Below the pieces are notes generated by a model. The model was not told the origin of the DNA, did not search any database, and worked only from the letters and a program-made list of their open reading frames with translations. 64,000 bases of DNA from Trametes villosa (lineage: Eukaryota; Basidiomycota; Agaricomycetes; Polyporales; Polyporaceae). Below, piece after piece: positions 14,425 to 24,399 of the stretch. The stretch lies in the NCBI GenBank assembly GCA_002964805.2, contig PUDQ02000001.1:3620001-3684000 (forward strand). Reading direction: 5' to 3'. The position numbers were made by a program, and so were the translations under genes. How positions within the stretch are numbered: position 1 is the first letter of the stretch; the number at the start of each line of letters is the position of its first letter.

Positions 14425-16325
14425 ATGGCGACTTTGATCGACCTCCCTACTGAGATCTTAGCTGCCATCCTACTTGAGCTCGACCTTAAGAGCCTGAACG
14501 CTTGCCAACAGGTACAGTACTAGTCCTAGTGAATTCGTCATGCGAGATTGCCCTGTGCATCCCGCGCTGATCGTGATTCATCGTGCTGACGCCGCACTGG
14601 TCTTCATAGGTTTGTCGATGCCTTCAGGCGGCCGCCGACACATGGGTGCAATACAAGATCAACCTCACCGCTTCTGGGGCGATTGACGGGGCCGAGGGTG
14701 GACCGGCCGTAGCAGAACGCCTGGTCGGCCTAAAAGCGCACAGACGTGCATGGGAACTGCCCTCCACGCTCGTTCTTGACCCCAGGTACTCTCGCTCTGA
14801 TGGCGACACCGCACGAAATGGGCCCAATATCTTGAGATTCAACGGCGTACTGACTGCTTTGCTCATCGAATCTGAATTGTGGCTCTCTCACCCTTCTGTC
14901 TCGCGCTGTGTTCCGACAAACGAATGGTTCATCGACCTCGAGACAGTTGGGCTGCTCCCAGATTGTGGTGCGAGCGACCTTGCTCGAGGTGTTGTGGCGC
15001 TAAGTGGATGGGACAAAGTCACCTCAAGGTATAGCTCACTTACATCTGCTCACATCCCTCGTCAAGATTTAACCTCATGCCCCCGGGCTCTAGTTTCTGT
15101 GTCCACGTGTTCTCACTTCGCTCGGATGGTAGGATGGTTCCCCACCCTCAGGCCACCTCCCGACCTTTCACGATCCCGACGGTTATGGGCGTAGGGCTGG
15201 GGCGCCCTTTGAGTTGGCTCGGGGTCTGTGGCGACGTTATTGCTTGCCATTTGAACAACTGCATCTATGTTTATAAATGGAAGAGGAGGATTATCCCTTT
15301 ACTGGTGAGTGACTGCCGGCCAGGGTGTATGCTTGATGGGTTGTTCATCCTTGAGGAACTCTCACAGAATCTCACCACGGAATGGTTCGCGCTCTTTGAA
15401 CTTCTCGATGACGATCTGCTCCTCATAGGCCAATATGACAAGCTGCACGCGTATTCCCTGGATCCTCACCTACAACCCCATGCTCCACAAGCCAATCCCC
15501 CGCCTATCTGCACCCTTCGGCTCCCGGGCGATCCCACCTATCAATACGTCTCCTACATTGTGAGGCTGGAGTGCCATATCCAATGGAAGGCCGACGAGTA
15601 CCGCGGCGCGTTTCAAGACGACCCCGCGAATGCGGTAGTGGCTGTCACTTTCACTTATAACACTGCCGATATATGTACTCAAGTCCTCTGCATACCACGC
15701 AAGATGTTGCTCGCGCATTTCCGTGCGCCACGCCTGGAGCCGCGGCAGCTGGAGTGGGAGAAATGGGCCCTGGAGAGTAGCATCATTATCCGCTTGGACT
15801 CGGTCGAGCGCCGAAGGAGCGAAGGCGTCCAGATGTCTGTCTTGCCTGGGGGATCCCGCTTGATGGTCGCCCTCTTGCCGGTCAATGGCTCGCAGCGTGT
15901 CGAGGATCCGACCTTCATCGACCGTGTTCCACGCACACCCCTGGGCGGATTTGTCGCGCGCTGAGACGGAGCGCAACCTGAGCTACGCGGCCCGGTATTT
16001 CAGCATTGTGCAAGCACTTGCCATGGTGCCAGACCATGCACTCATACCTTCGACGCCTCCGCCCTCGTTTCCCTATGCAGTGTATCGCAAAACTGTCCGC
16101 CTCAATACCGCGGATAAGTCAAGGTTGCCCTTGCCCGGGGATTCTTCGTGGTATATCAGGATGTGTGAGGATGGACTTGTGGTGATGGTACGTCGAAGCA
16201 GTGACACATGCATCTGGGCGACGCTACATAGCAACTGAAACCCATTTTACCAGCGAGAGGAATCTATTCATTCGATTACCAACACCACGCATAGGGTCAC
16301 TCATTCATGGGTGTTCGCAGCCTGA
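14425..16325 (+). pseudogene. F-box protein, copy A, with a frameshift near its 3' end
   Basis: Basidiomycete-type F-box protein, expected to act as a substrate adaptor of SCF ubiquitin ligases. The start MATLIDLPTEILAAILLELD is the F-box; exon 1 ends at 14511 and the next exon begins VCRCLQAAADTWVQYKI. The long C-terminal region (LKAHRRAWELPS, CVPTNEWFIDLE, GDVIACHLNNCIYVYKW) resembles the beta-propeller-like part of these proteins. Compared with copy B, the sequence near 15921-15930 is 5 nt shorter: B reads LIDIFVLHAHPWAD, whereas A reads DRVPRTPLGG then stops in one frame and continues as VFHAHPWADLSRAETERN in another. The shifted frame stays open to the matching C-terminus (VTHSWVFAA, TGA 16323). 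Either a recent frameshift or a sequencing error explains this. Confidence 0.65.
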
Positions 16326-16442
16326 GTCCCTTCAAATGTTATGAGGATATGGTCAGCACCATCCCGTCTAGCTCGTGTCCTCCCAGTACTTAGCTTCTCT
16401 CTCATACGCCCTTGACTATAGCGGCGGACGTGTACTATTTGG

Positions 16443-16757
16443 TACCAGACTGGCGGCGTAGGACCTGGGTGCACCCGCGACACTACTGTAGGTTATCTTT
16501 GACGCGGACATTAAACAGCCTGTTCACGGCTTATACGTTATGAATCGTACTCAAAACTTAGGGCTGACCGCATAAGAGTACGGCGAGGGCATTCGACACG
16601 GAGGGGCGCTCGTCGCGCGAAGGTGTGGCGAAGGTGGATCATAGCCGGGGCCGGTGGTTGTGCGCGCAGGGGTAGTACCCGTAACTCATAATTTCGGGTG
16701 GTGTCGCTGGTGAGGGGAAGGAAGAGAGCTCGGGACTGAGGATCACGCCAGGGCAAA
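16443..16757 (+). pseudogene. Remnant of a second questin-oxidase-like (DUF4243) gene
   Basis: Two short blocks match the intact gene upstream. The first (about 16446-16550) reads LAA*DLGAPATLL*VIFDAD and LYVMNRT, against ILAAYDLGAPAALLQKIFDAE and LYVMNRT in the intact copy. The second (about 16589-16755) reads AFDTEGRSSREGVAKVD, against AFDKEGRETHEGMAKVD at its C-terminus, and has decayed further downstream. Stops interrupt both blocks and roughly 1.2 kb of central coding sequence is missing. It lies between F-box copies A and B, at the place a second questin-oxidase gene would occupy if the two-gene block had been duplicated in tandem. Confidence 0.75.
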
Positions 16758-17091
16758 GAACTACGCGACACATATTTAACAAGTCTTAGCCTGCTCAGGC
16801 TACTAACGATGCCCGCTGAGCTGAGCCGCCTCCGAGTGGCCGCTGGGCGAACTTTTTGGTTCGCGAAATCTTGCTAGAGCTGAGTGCAAATTTGCTCATG
16901 CTGTTGCTGCGTAGCCTACTGCCATATACTCCGAGCGACGTAACATCTGAGTCTATGGGAGTCCGCCGGTTGGCAACTTGAATGGGCGCTGATCAGAGCG
17001 CCTGTAAGTAAACCTTTGCCAACCTTGTTCAGCCTTGTTCTCGTTTGCTATTTTGACGGCGCGCTGTGGCGACCTACTACCAGCAGACCTC

Positions 17092-19009
17092 ATGGACGCA
17101 TCTCGTACGCTGGCGTTTCTTGATCTACCCACGGAAATCCTGACTGGCATACTACTGGAGCTCAGTCTCAGAGACCTATACGCTTGCGAACAGGTACGAA
17201 GCTCGCGTCTGCTAGTAACTGTATGGCTACGGGTTCAAGCTGATCGTGCCGATCGTGCACTTGTCTCCTAGATTTGTCGCCGCCTTTACGCGGTCGTCCA
17301 CTCTTCTTGCGAGATACAGTACAAAATCCACCTCGCTTTGTATGGGGCCATTGACGGGTCTCCCGGTAGACTGGCTATCGCAGAACGCCTCGCAGGGCTG
17401 AAAGCGCACAGACGTGCATGGCAGCTCCCCTCCGCACTCGTTCCCGACCCGATCCACTCTCGCTCTCAAAGCGCTGACGCACAAAACCTGCCCGAGATTT
17501 TGCCATTCCATGGTGTCCTGACTGCCTTGCGGATCGGAACCGAGCTGCGGCTCTATCATCCCCCTTCGACCACGCGCTGTGTTCCGGCGAACGAGTGGTC
17601 CATCGACTTCGAGACGGCTGGCCTGGTGCCGGATTGTGGTGCAAGCGATCTTTCCCGCGGTGTTGTCGCTTTATGTGGGTTGGACAAAGTCACCTCGAGG
17701 TATGTTTTGTCCATGTGTATCGACTACCCTAGCAGCCGAGCGCTCACTGCATCCCTCCTCCTGATAGTTCCTGTGTGTGCATATTCTTGCTTCGCTCGGA
17801 CGGCAGTATGGACCCCCACCCGCAGGCGATATCTAGAGCCATCATGGTACCGACGCCCGTTGGCGTACTGCTTCCGATCTCAAGTTGGGCCGAGGTCTGT
17901 GGTGATATCCTTGCTTGTCGGTTAGAAGAAAGGATGTACGTCTATAACTGGAAGACGGGATCTACTGTATTGGTAAGTCTTGTTAGCTTTATGTGTGTGT
18001 TCAATTGAATGCTCATGGCGTATGAGGAACTCCTGAAGAACCTCGTCTCGCCGGGGCTCACGTGTTTTGAGCTCCTAGGGGAAGACATACTCCTCTTAGG
18101 ACTGAACGATAAGCTGTACGCTTATACCGTGGACGCTCGCCTGTCATCCCACACTCAGCTGGTCGGCCCCCCACCTATCTGCACCCTTCGACTGCCGGGA
18201 GATCCGGGTATGAGCGGTCCCCTGCGCTACGACTCCTTCATCGTAAGACTGCAGTGCCATATACCCTGGGAGACCGACGAATACCGCGGGGCGTTCCACT
18301 AGCAGGACGACCCCGCATTGGCACTGATTGCTCTTACTTTCGCCTCGCACGCTATGGGGCGTACCGAAGTCCTCTGCATACCACGTAGCACGCTGCTCAC
18401 CCAGATCTATGCGCCACGTCCCGATCTGCGCCACGTCCCGATCTGCGCCACGTAGAGTGGGAGGAATGGGCCTTGGAGAACAGCATGCTCCTCCGTACGG
18501 ACGACCAGCGCACGTGGCTAGAAGGCCTCAGGATGACCGTGTGGCCCGCGGGGTCCCGCATGGTGGTCGCCCTCTTTCCTCAGTTTCGCTCGGAGCGCGA
18601 GCCGGACCCTACCCTTATCGACATCTTCGTGCTCCACGCGCATCCTTGGGCTGACGGGTTACGTGTCGAAACGGAGCGCAACCTGCGCTACGCAGAGCGC
18701 TACTTCAGCATCGTGCCTGTCCATGAGCTGGTACGAAACCATGCGCTTATTCCCGGCGCGCCCCCGCCCTCGTTCCCGTACTCAGTCTACCACAAGACTG
18801 TCCATCTTGACACCGCGGCAGGTGCGCCCGCAGTTGGTGGGGTGTTCTGGCCTATCAGGATATGTGAGGACGGGATAGTGGTGATGGTACGTTGATGCTG
18901 CCCAAATATGCCTTCGAGCGACGCTGATAGCTGCTAATGACCTTGTCAGCGGGAGACCAGGGAAGACTCTGTTCTTAGGGTGACTCATTCATGGATGTTC
19001 TCTACTTGA
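17092..19009 (+). pseudogene. F-box protein, copy B, with an in-frame stop and a 17-bp duplication
   Basis: Paralogue of copy A in the same orientation. The start is MDASRTLAFLDLPTEILTGI, with the same first intron position and the same downstream exons (LAGLKAHRRAWQLPS, CVPANEWSIDFE, SRGVVAL, CRLEERMYVYNWKTGS). Two lesions are visible: TAG at 18300-18302 within GAFH*QDDPA, where copy A reads GAFQDDPA, and a 17-bp tandem duplication at 18411-18444 that shifts the frame into a TAG about 15 nt later. Beyond it the original frame resumes (VEWEEWALENSMLL) and runs open through HPWADGLRVETERN to RVTHSWMFST, TGA 19007. The conserved frame on both sides suggests the lesions are recent. A 63-nt in-frame splice (18243-18305) could remove the first stop but not the frameshift. 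Confidence 0.7.
18411..18453 (+). repeat. 17-bp tandem duplication inside F-box copy B
   Basis: The unit GCGCCACGTCCCGATCT occurs at 18411-18427 and again at 18428-18444, followed by the first nine bases of a third unit. Removing one unit restores APRPDLRHVEWEEWA, which lines up with APRLEPRQLEWEKWA of copy A. It is therefore the frameshifting lesion of this copy. Confidence 0.85.
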
Positions 19010-19527
19010 ATCTGGCCCGTGCACTGGAAGGTTAAATGCTAGTTCTCCTGGGTTAGGTCGTCGTCCTCGAGTACCAAAGCTCAGTGGTGCCTGTTCAATT
19101 TATCGGACGACGCCAGTCTTCTGACCTTGACGCAATCACCTTGCATGTCGCTCGGGGCTCAGCCGAGCAGTACCGTTTTGCAGCAGGAGAGGAACAGCTC
19201 GGAAAGTGCGCGAACGGACGCGGCGCGATGACGATTCGGCTGTCGCGATCACGTGCGCTGCGCGACGCTGGCGAGATTGGAGTCCATTGGGAGTCGCGAC
19301 GGTCGCGCCCTCGCTTCTCCCGCCGTCTCAGCATGCTCCACCCTATATAACCGCTGCCCGCCCGCCCGCCCCCATCTGTTCTAGTCTACGTCTTCAGTCA
19401 CAAACCATCAACCTCTAATCGAATTCACACTACCCCAGGCAAGTCATCGCTAATACGCAAATTTTCATGCCGCGAATGAGTACGCTAACCAACCAGCCTT
19501 TTGATATTACTGGTAGCCACTGAACTA
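19010..19527. other. Upstream region of the pRiA4b-Orf3-like gene
   Basis: No coding exon recognised. It contains a TATA box (19344), a short CCCG-repeat tract just after it (about 19355-19372) and a probable 5'-UTR intron (GGCAAGTCATC near 19438 to an AACCAACCAG acceptor near 19497). Confidence 0.5.
19344..19350 (+). promoter_or_regulatory. TATA box (TATATAA)
   Basis: TATATAA lies about 180 bp before the ATG of the pRiA4b-Orf3-like gene and is followed by a C-rich leader. Spacing and orientation fit a core promoter; the assignment is by sequence only. Confidence 0.5.
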
Positions 19528-20801
19528 ATGCCTCAAGCCGACGTGCTCAACGACGCACCTAATCAGCGCGCTCAGTCCTCACAGTCGCCCGCTGTACCCT
19601 CCAAACGCCCCCTCGAGGATGCAGGCTCAGTAGAACCGCCCGAGGTACCTGCGAAGCGGTCCAAACCGGCCGACCAACCCTCGTCCTCGTCTTCAACCTC
19701 CCGCCCCGCACCCGTACCCTCCGACCTCCTCCCCGAGCCCTGCGAGACCTACATCCAGCTGCGCTTCCAGCTCTGCCGCTTCAAGGGCGTCTACCGCGTC
19801 GCGCGCGTCCCGCTCTCCTTCACCTTCGCGCACCTCTACCGCTACCTGCTCCTCCTCTTCGGCTGGTCCGGCGCGCACGCGCACGCGTTTGAGGTGCTCT
19901 CGCACGTCGAGCTCTACGCGCGCACGAACCGCCCGGGCGAGGTCAAGAAGCACCGCTCGTTCCGCGTCCCGTGCGAGCCGGACCGCGACGCGGACGTCGA
20001 GGCGTGGCACCGCTGGCTGATGTTCTACAGCACGCGCGTGCGCGACCCGGTGCTGCGCGTGAGCCCGCGCGCGCGGCCCGCGCTGGACTCGGAGGATATG
20101 TTCGTGCGGGGCGGGGGGCCCCTGGACATGGACGATCCGTTTGACCGCATGCTGAAGGAGACGGAGGTGCCGCGTAAGAAGGACGGAGAGGTCAGGCTGT
20201 GGGACATATGGTGTATGGATTTCGAGTTCAACTACAGCGAGGGGAGGTGCATGAACGACGAGCTTGCAATCAAGTTCGAGTACGACCTCAGCTGTACGTT
20301 CTTTCTCTCGTTGGTGCCGTGCAGATCGAGGCTCAGTGCTTGTGTGTGCAGCGCCTTGGGAAGTTGATATCACTGTGGACCCGGACAAGAAGGGCAATTA
20401 CATGTGGCAAGACAAGACACCGCGCAACTACCCCGAGCTGATCACTGCGAAGGGCGCGGTAAGCATCCTCTCTTGCGTGGCTTAACTTGAACTTGAACCC
20501 AACAACTGTCCCCCATAGCCCCCCTTGGAGGACGCTGTGAGCTACCGCAATGTGAGTATCGCGTGTGATGTATTATATCTCCTCAAGTATGCTAACAGCC
20601 GCACAGGACATTGACGGGAAGAAGAAGAAAGTGCCGGCCCTGCTCTTTGAGCGAGACACGTTCGAGCGCTATCTCAAAGGCGAGATCCGCTCCGTCGTCC
20701 GCAACACCGAGCTGGCCGTGTACAAGGCTGGAGAGCCACCCGCGTCCGTATTAGAAGGCGATGAGTCAGGAGAAGAGGATGAGGACGAAGGTGACTGGTA
20801 G
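19528..20801 (+). CDS. Protein with a plasmid pRiA4b Orf3-like domain
   Basis: The central region (residues about 70-290) resembles the pRiA4b Orf3-like fold: ETYIQLRFQLCRFKGVYRVA, then PLSFTFAHLYRYLLLLFGWS followed by AHAHAFEV. This matches the domain's usual order of a 'preposition-type' strand, a helix and a GW...H-F motif. The family was named from an Agrobacterium plasmid protein and is common in bacteria and also found in basidiomycetes; its biochemical role is unknown. The N-terminus (MPQADVLNDAPNQRAQ) is Ser/Pro-rich with KR pairs that could serve as a nuclear signal. The C-terminus is acidic (GDESGEEDEDEGDW). Short introns follow FEYDLS and the next two exons, joining to SPWEVDITVDPDKKGNYMWQ and DIDGKKKKVPALLFERDTFE. 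The frame is intact. Confidence 0.7.
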
Positions 20802-21697
20802 ACCTCTTGCTTGGCCTGCCGCCAAGCGCGACGCGTTGTACTCTCGGTGCCGCAGGCGACACAAGCTGGCGGCATTCGAACGGAATCCACTACCTTCAAT
20901 GCCACTCACAATAATCTCCTGTCTCATGAGACGTTTTATTCACTGCTTTCACCTACTCAGGATCTTCGCTGCAGATTGCACCCGAGCATGGCCACCCTAC
21001 TAAGTCATGCGTCAATTTGACTGACCACTGCGCGGGGGGTTACTGCGGTTTCTGAGACTATCGGACGGCGCGGCGTCATTCCCTCTCCTGGCTACATTTG
21101 GTTCCGGCTGTGGCACATAGCGAGTACCCGGGCGTGTTGCTCTGGGCAGAGATGTGTGCCGTGGGAGGCCAAAAGCCCAAAGTAGCCCGAGATACCGCAC
21201 TTCGAGATCAGCACAGCTTTCCCTCTTGTTTCTACTCACCCACTCACACTCACTCGTTCTAGATCTATCTGGCCTGCAGAGCAACGCAGGATCCTATCGT
21301 ACGGCCTATGCATGCCAAACAGCAGCCAAACGCAAGCGCTCCTTGGTGCCCGACTGAGGAGGACATTAGTCAAATATCCGTGTCGGAAAGCCGTACCTGA
21401 CTGGTAACCATCCGTCACGCCCACCTCGCGCACGTCAGTCACGACACGCGCGCGCACATCCCCGCCAGAGCTGCCATGTCCCGCCCACGCCCACTGGCTC
21501 GCGCCCCCCATGCCGCGCAGCCTTGTCGATCCCAGACACACGGCACCGGAGACTCACCAGTCGTAGCGCCCTGCGCATGCTATATACGTGCGCCCCTCCC
21601 CTCGTCTGCCCTTTTCGCTCTCTTCGCTCTTCTCTAATCGGTTCGCCTCCCCTTCCGCTCGTTTAGCTTCTTTGGCTTTGGCGTCCGCGCTTCTCCG

Positions 21698-21730
<33 letters not shown>

Positions 21731-21974
21731 CGAGGCCGCACCCTCACCCTGGTATCGGCCCTCGTCCCGGCTCAGCGACGCCCATTAAAACCGCGTGCGT
21801 GCCGGTGCGCGACACGCTATAAGGCCGGCCCACCCCGCGAACCCTCTCCACCGGCAGTCCGTGAAGCTGCAGGCAGACCGTGAGGCCCTCTGCACCCCCC
21901 TGCCCTCCTCTCCTTCAGGCCGCCAGGAAGCGACGACATAAGCTGCCTTAGCAGGACTGTCTTTGCTGCTCAGC
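20802..21974. other. Intergenic region before the GPCR-like gene
   Basis: No gene recognised. The second half is a likely promoter, with a TATAAG at 21818-21823, about 150 bp before the next ATG, and a CAGC microsatellite. Open frames here lack recognisable motifs. Confidence 0.45.
21698..21730 (+). repeat. CAGC tetranucleotide microsatellite
   Basis: About eight uninterrupted copies of CAGC upstream of the GPCR-like gene. A simple repeat likely to vary in length between strains. Confidence 0.9.
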
Positions 21975-23845
21975 ATGCCTTCCGTATCCGCGACATCCGC
22001 AATGGCAAATGCTACAAGTGTACATCTCAACAAACGTGAGTTGTGGGTGCTGCCTTCCCATCGAGGTGTGGCGCGCAGTGGGAATGGCATGGCTGACGGC
22101 ATGCTCTACTCATGGGCCTTTCCGACAGGGGTCGACGCTGCAGAACTAGGGACGAACGCAAACGCAGACCTCGTAATCTGGTTCATCTTCAAGGTCGGCG
22201 GCGACCAGGTGCTACTCCCGCTGCTCATTGCGACTTTCCTCATCTCGCGCACGATTGCGCGGCACCCCGTGGTGGTCAACGTCTGCTGTACATGGGTTAT
22301 GGCTGGGATCATCTCCTCCCTCCTGTACGTCTGTCACCTCTTTCCCAGTACAGGCGTCGGCCAGTAAAGAGAGGTGAAGCTGAACCGTGTTTCTTTGCAG
22401 CTTGTATGCGCGCCAACAAGTCGGACCTGAGCCGGAGAAGGCGCTCTGCATCGCGCAGTCCGTCTTGATTTCGCCCGTGCCGCCGATGTAAGTCTCGGCG
22501 ATCAGATTGGGGCGCATACATGGACACTGACCATCCTCTTGCGCAACATAGGACCTCGGTGGCAGCCCTCGCGCTAGTCTACCACACGTGGTCAACTTTC
22601 AGACCGTCCGCCCTCAGGAATGCGAGAGAACGCAAACCGTCGCGTGGTAGTCGCCTGAAGATCATAGCAGTAGGTGCAGTGGCCGAACCACGGCCAAAAT
22701 GTGGGCTGAACAGTGCCTACAGCTTCTCGCAGCGCCCTATTTGACGCATCTGTGCTTCGCGGCCGGCGCACTACATGTGAGTTGAACCCGGACGTGATGC
22801 TCGGAGCTGCGACGGATAAATCCGACATACGGTTTCAGCTTGCTCTCCAGGATCCGAGCAGAGTCAGTCGCGGACGCCGGTTCTTCTACTGTTCAGTCGA
22901 CTTTGACCCGTTGTGAGTTTTGATGACCACCAGTACCATCGATTGGTATCTGACAAGCGGCCTACCAGTTCGAATGCCATGGCACTGTTCACAGCCGGAG
23001 TATGCCTCCTTGCAACGATCCTCGAAGGTATGTCACTGTAGATGTCCTCTCGTTGTGGACGTCATCTGACTCCTGTGCACCCCGGTAGTGCACTTGGTCG
23101 TGATGCTGTCCCGCAACTGGAGAGCGCTTCGCCGCGCTGGCCTTGGGACGGGTGTTGATGTGCAGCTCGTCGTTCGCGTATCTGTCTTCGTGACGTATGT
23201 CTTCTGTGGAATGATGTACGTGTATTTGCAGAATCATCGCTATTCACTTTACTTACCAGTGGTTTCACCCATCTAGCGTTATGATAGCAAGCGTGTTCAG
23301 CCCTCAAACTATCCTCCCAGATATGTTCGCCGCCTCTGGTACGTCGACACGATATCCGCAGTGGGCCTGAACGCCAGTTGAAATGTATGTTTCCGTAGTG
23401 GGAACAGCGTTCTTTGCCGTGTTTGCCACCCAGCCAGTACGTAGCTGATTTCACCACGGATACCATACCCATTCTGACCGCCCTCGTGCAGGACGTCCTC
23501 CGCGTCTGGGCACGCCTCCTCTTCTGCGGCCGACGCACCCCCATGACAGACGAACGCGCACTCTCGCCCTCCTCCCCGACGAAACTCATGCCCTCGCGCT
23601 CCCCAACACCACTTCCTGCATACGACCCGGACCTGTTCAAGCGCAGCGATAGCGCGCTCGATGAGAAGGCGCGCCTCGCCGCGCTGCACGCGTACTACCA
23701 CGCGCGCGTGCACGGCATGGGCGCGGGCGTCGAGGTGATCAAGCGCCCCGAGGACGCGTTCGTCGTCGGCCGCGGCCCAAGGCGCGCGTGGGGCGTCGTG
23801 GGGAACAGCGGTGCGGGCTGGGAGGGGTGGTTGGGCGAGAAGTAA
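21975..23845 (+). CDS. Multi-pass membrane protein, GPCR-like (seven-transmembrane type)
   Basis: Putative integral membrane receptor of unknown ligand. The first exon MPSVSATSAMANATSV is short and Thr/Ser-rich, followed by an extracellular-like segment. Hydrophobic segments in order include LVIWFIFKVG, VLLPLLIATFLIS, VVVNVCCTWVMAGIISSLLL, SVAALALVYHTW, YLTHLCFAAGAL, ALFTAGVCLLATILE, VQLVVRVSVFVTYVFCGM and TAFFAVFATQPDV, close to seven helices. The C-terminal tail (about 150 residues, from LRVWARLLFCGRR to EGWLGEK) is hydrophilic and Ser/Pro-rich, as in fungal receptors. At least seven short introns are needed. I do not see STE3-type pheromone-receptor features, so I leave the family open. 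Stop TAA at 23843. Confidence 0.6.
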
Positions 23846-24399
23846 TTCGGATTGTGGGACGGTGTTTGTGGAAGAACTCGGCCGGGACGGTTGTGTGTGG
23901 TGACATTCATGTTTTACTAGTACATTCGTCCAGCGCGGCCCTTGACTACATATGTGTAGTCGGTATGGTATGCTCAGTAATCTGTATGGATATTGCGTCT
24001 GTTGGAGTAGAGGTCACTTGGCAGTAAACCGTAACGTCCGTGGGGTATCGGCCCCTAGGCCCGTCGCCTAGGGTGCTTCTGAGAACCATGCTCAATGTAG
24101 CAGCCCCTGCAGTCTAGATAATTCACCCGGCACATGCGTCGCGAGGTTACTAGCCCATACTGCTCATCAAGGACTCATGGGGAGCAGTAAGGCAGAAGAG
24201 AACCTTAGGCCTAGGCTCGTAAACCAGCCTCACGTTCGGGGGTGCAAGGCAATCGTTCCCTCAGAAGAGAACCCAGGCCTCAGGGCAGCGGATACCAAAG
24301 AATCCAAGATCTTATTATACAACAGGTAATAGATACACTCCAGAGTACACGACTTTATCAGTCCGATGAATAGAAATGGTTAACGAATGTGATAATAGA
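23846..24399. other. Intergenic region between convergent genes
   Basis: 3' flanks of the GPCR-like gene and the adenylation hybrid. No coding exon is recognised. It contains an imperfect direct repeat and two CCTAGG palindromes separated by seven bases (near 24053-24071). Confidence 0.45.
24193..24284. repeat. Imperfect direct repeat, two copies
   Basis: CAGAAGAGAACCTTAGGCCT starts at 24193 and CAGAAGAGAACCCAGGCCTC at 24262, so the two copies are offset by 69 bp. The pair may be part of an old repeat or a transcript terminus; nothing further can be said. Confidence 0.5.
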
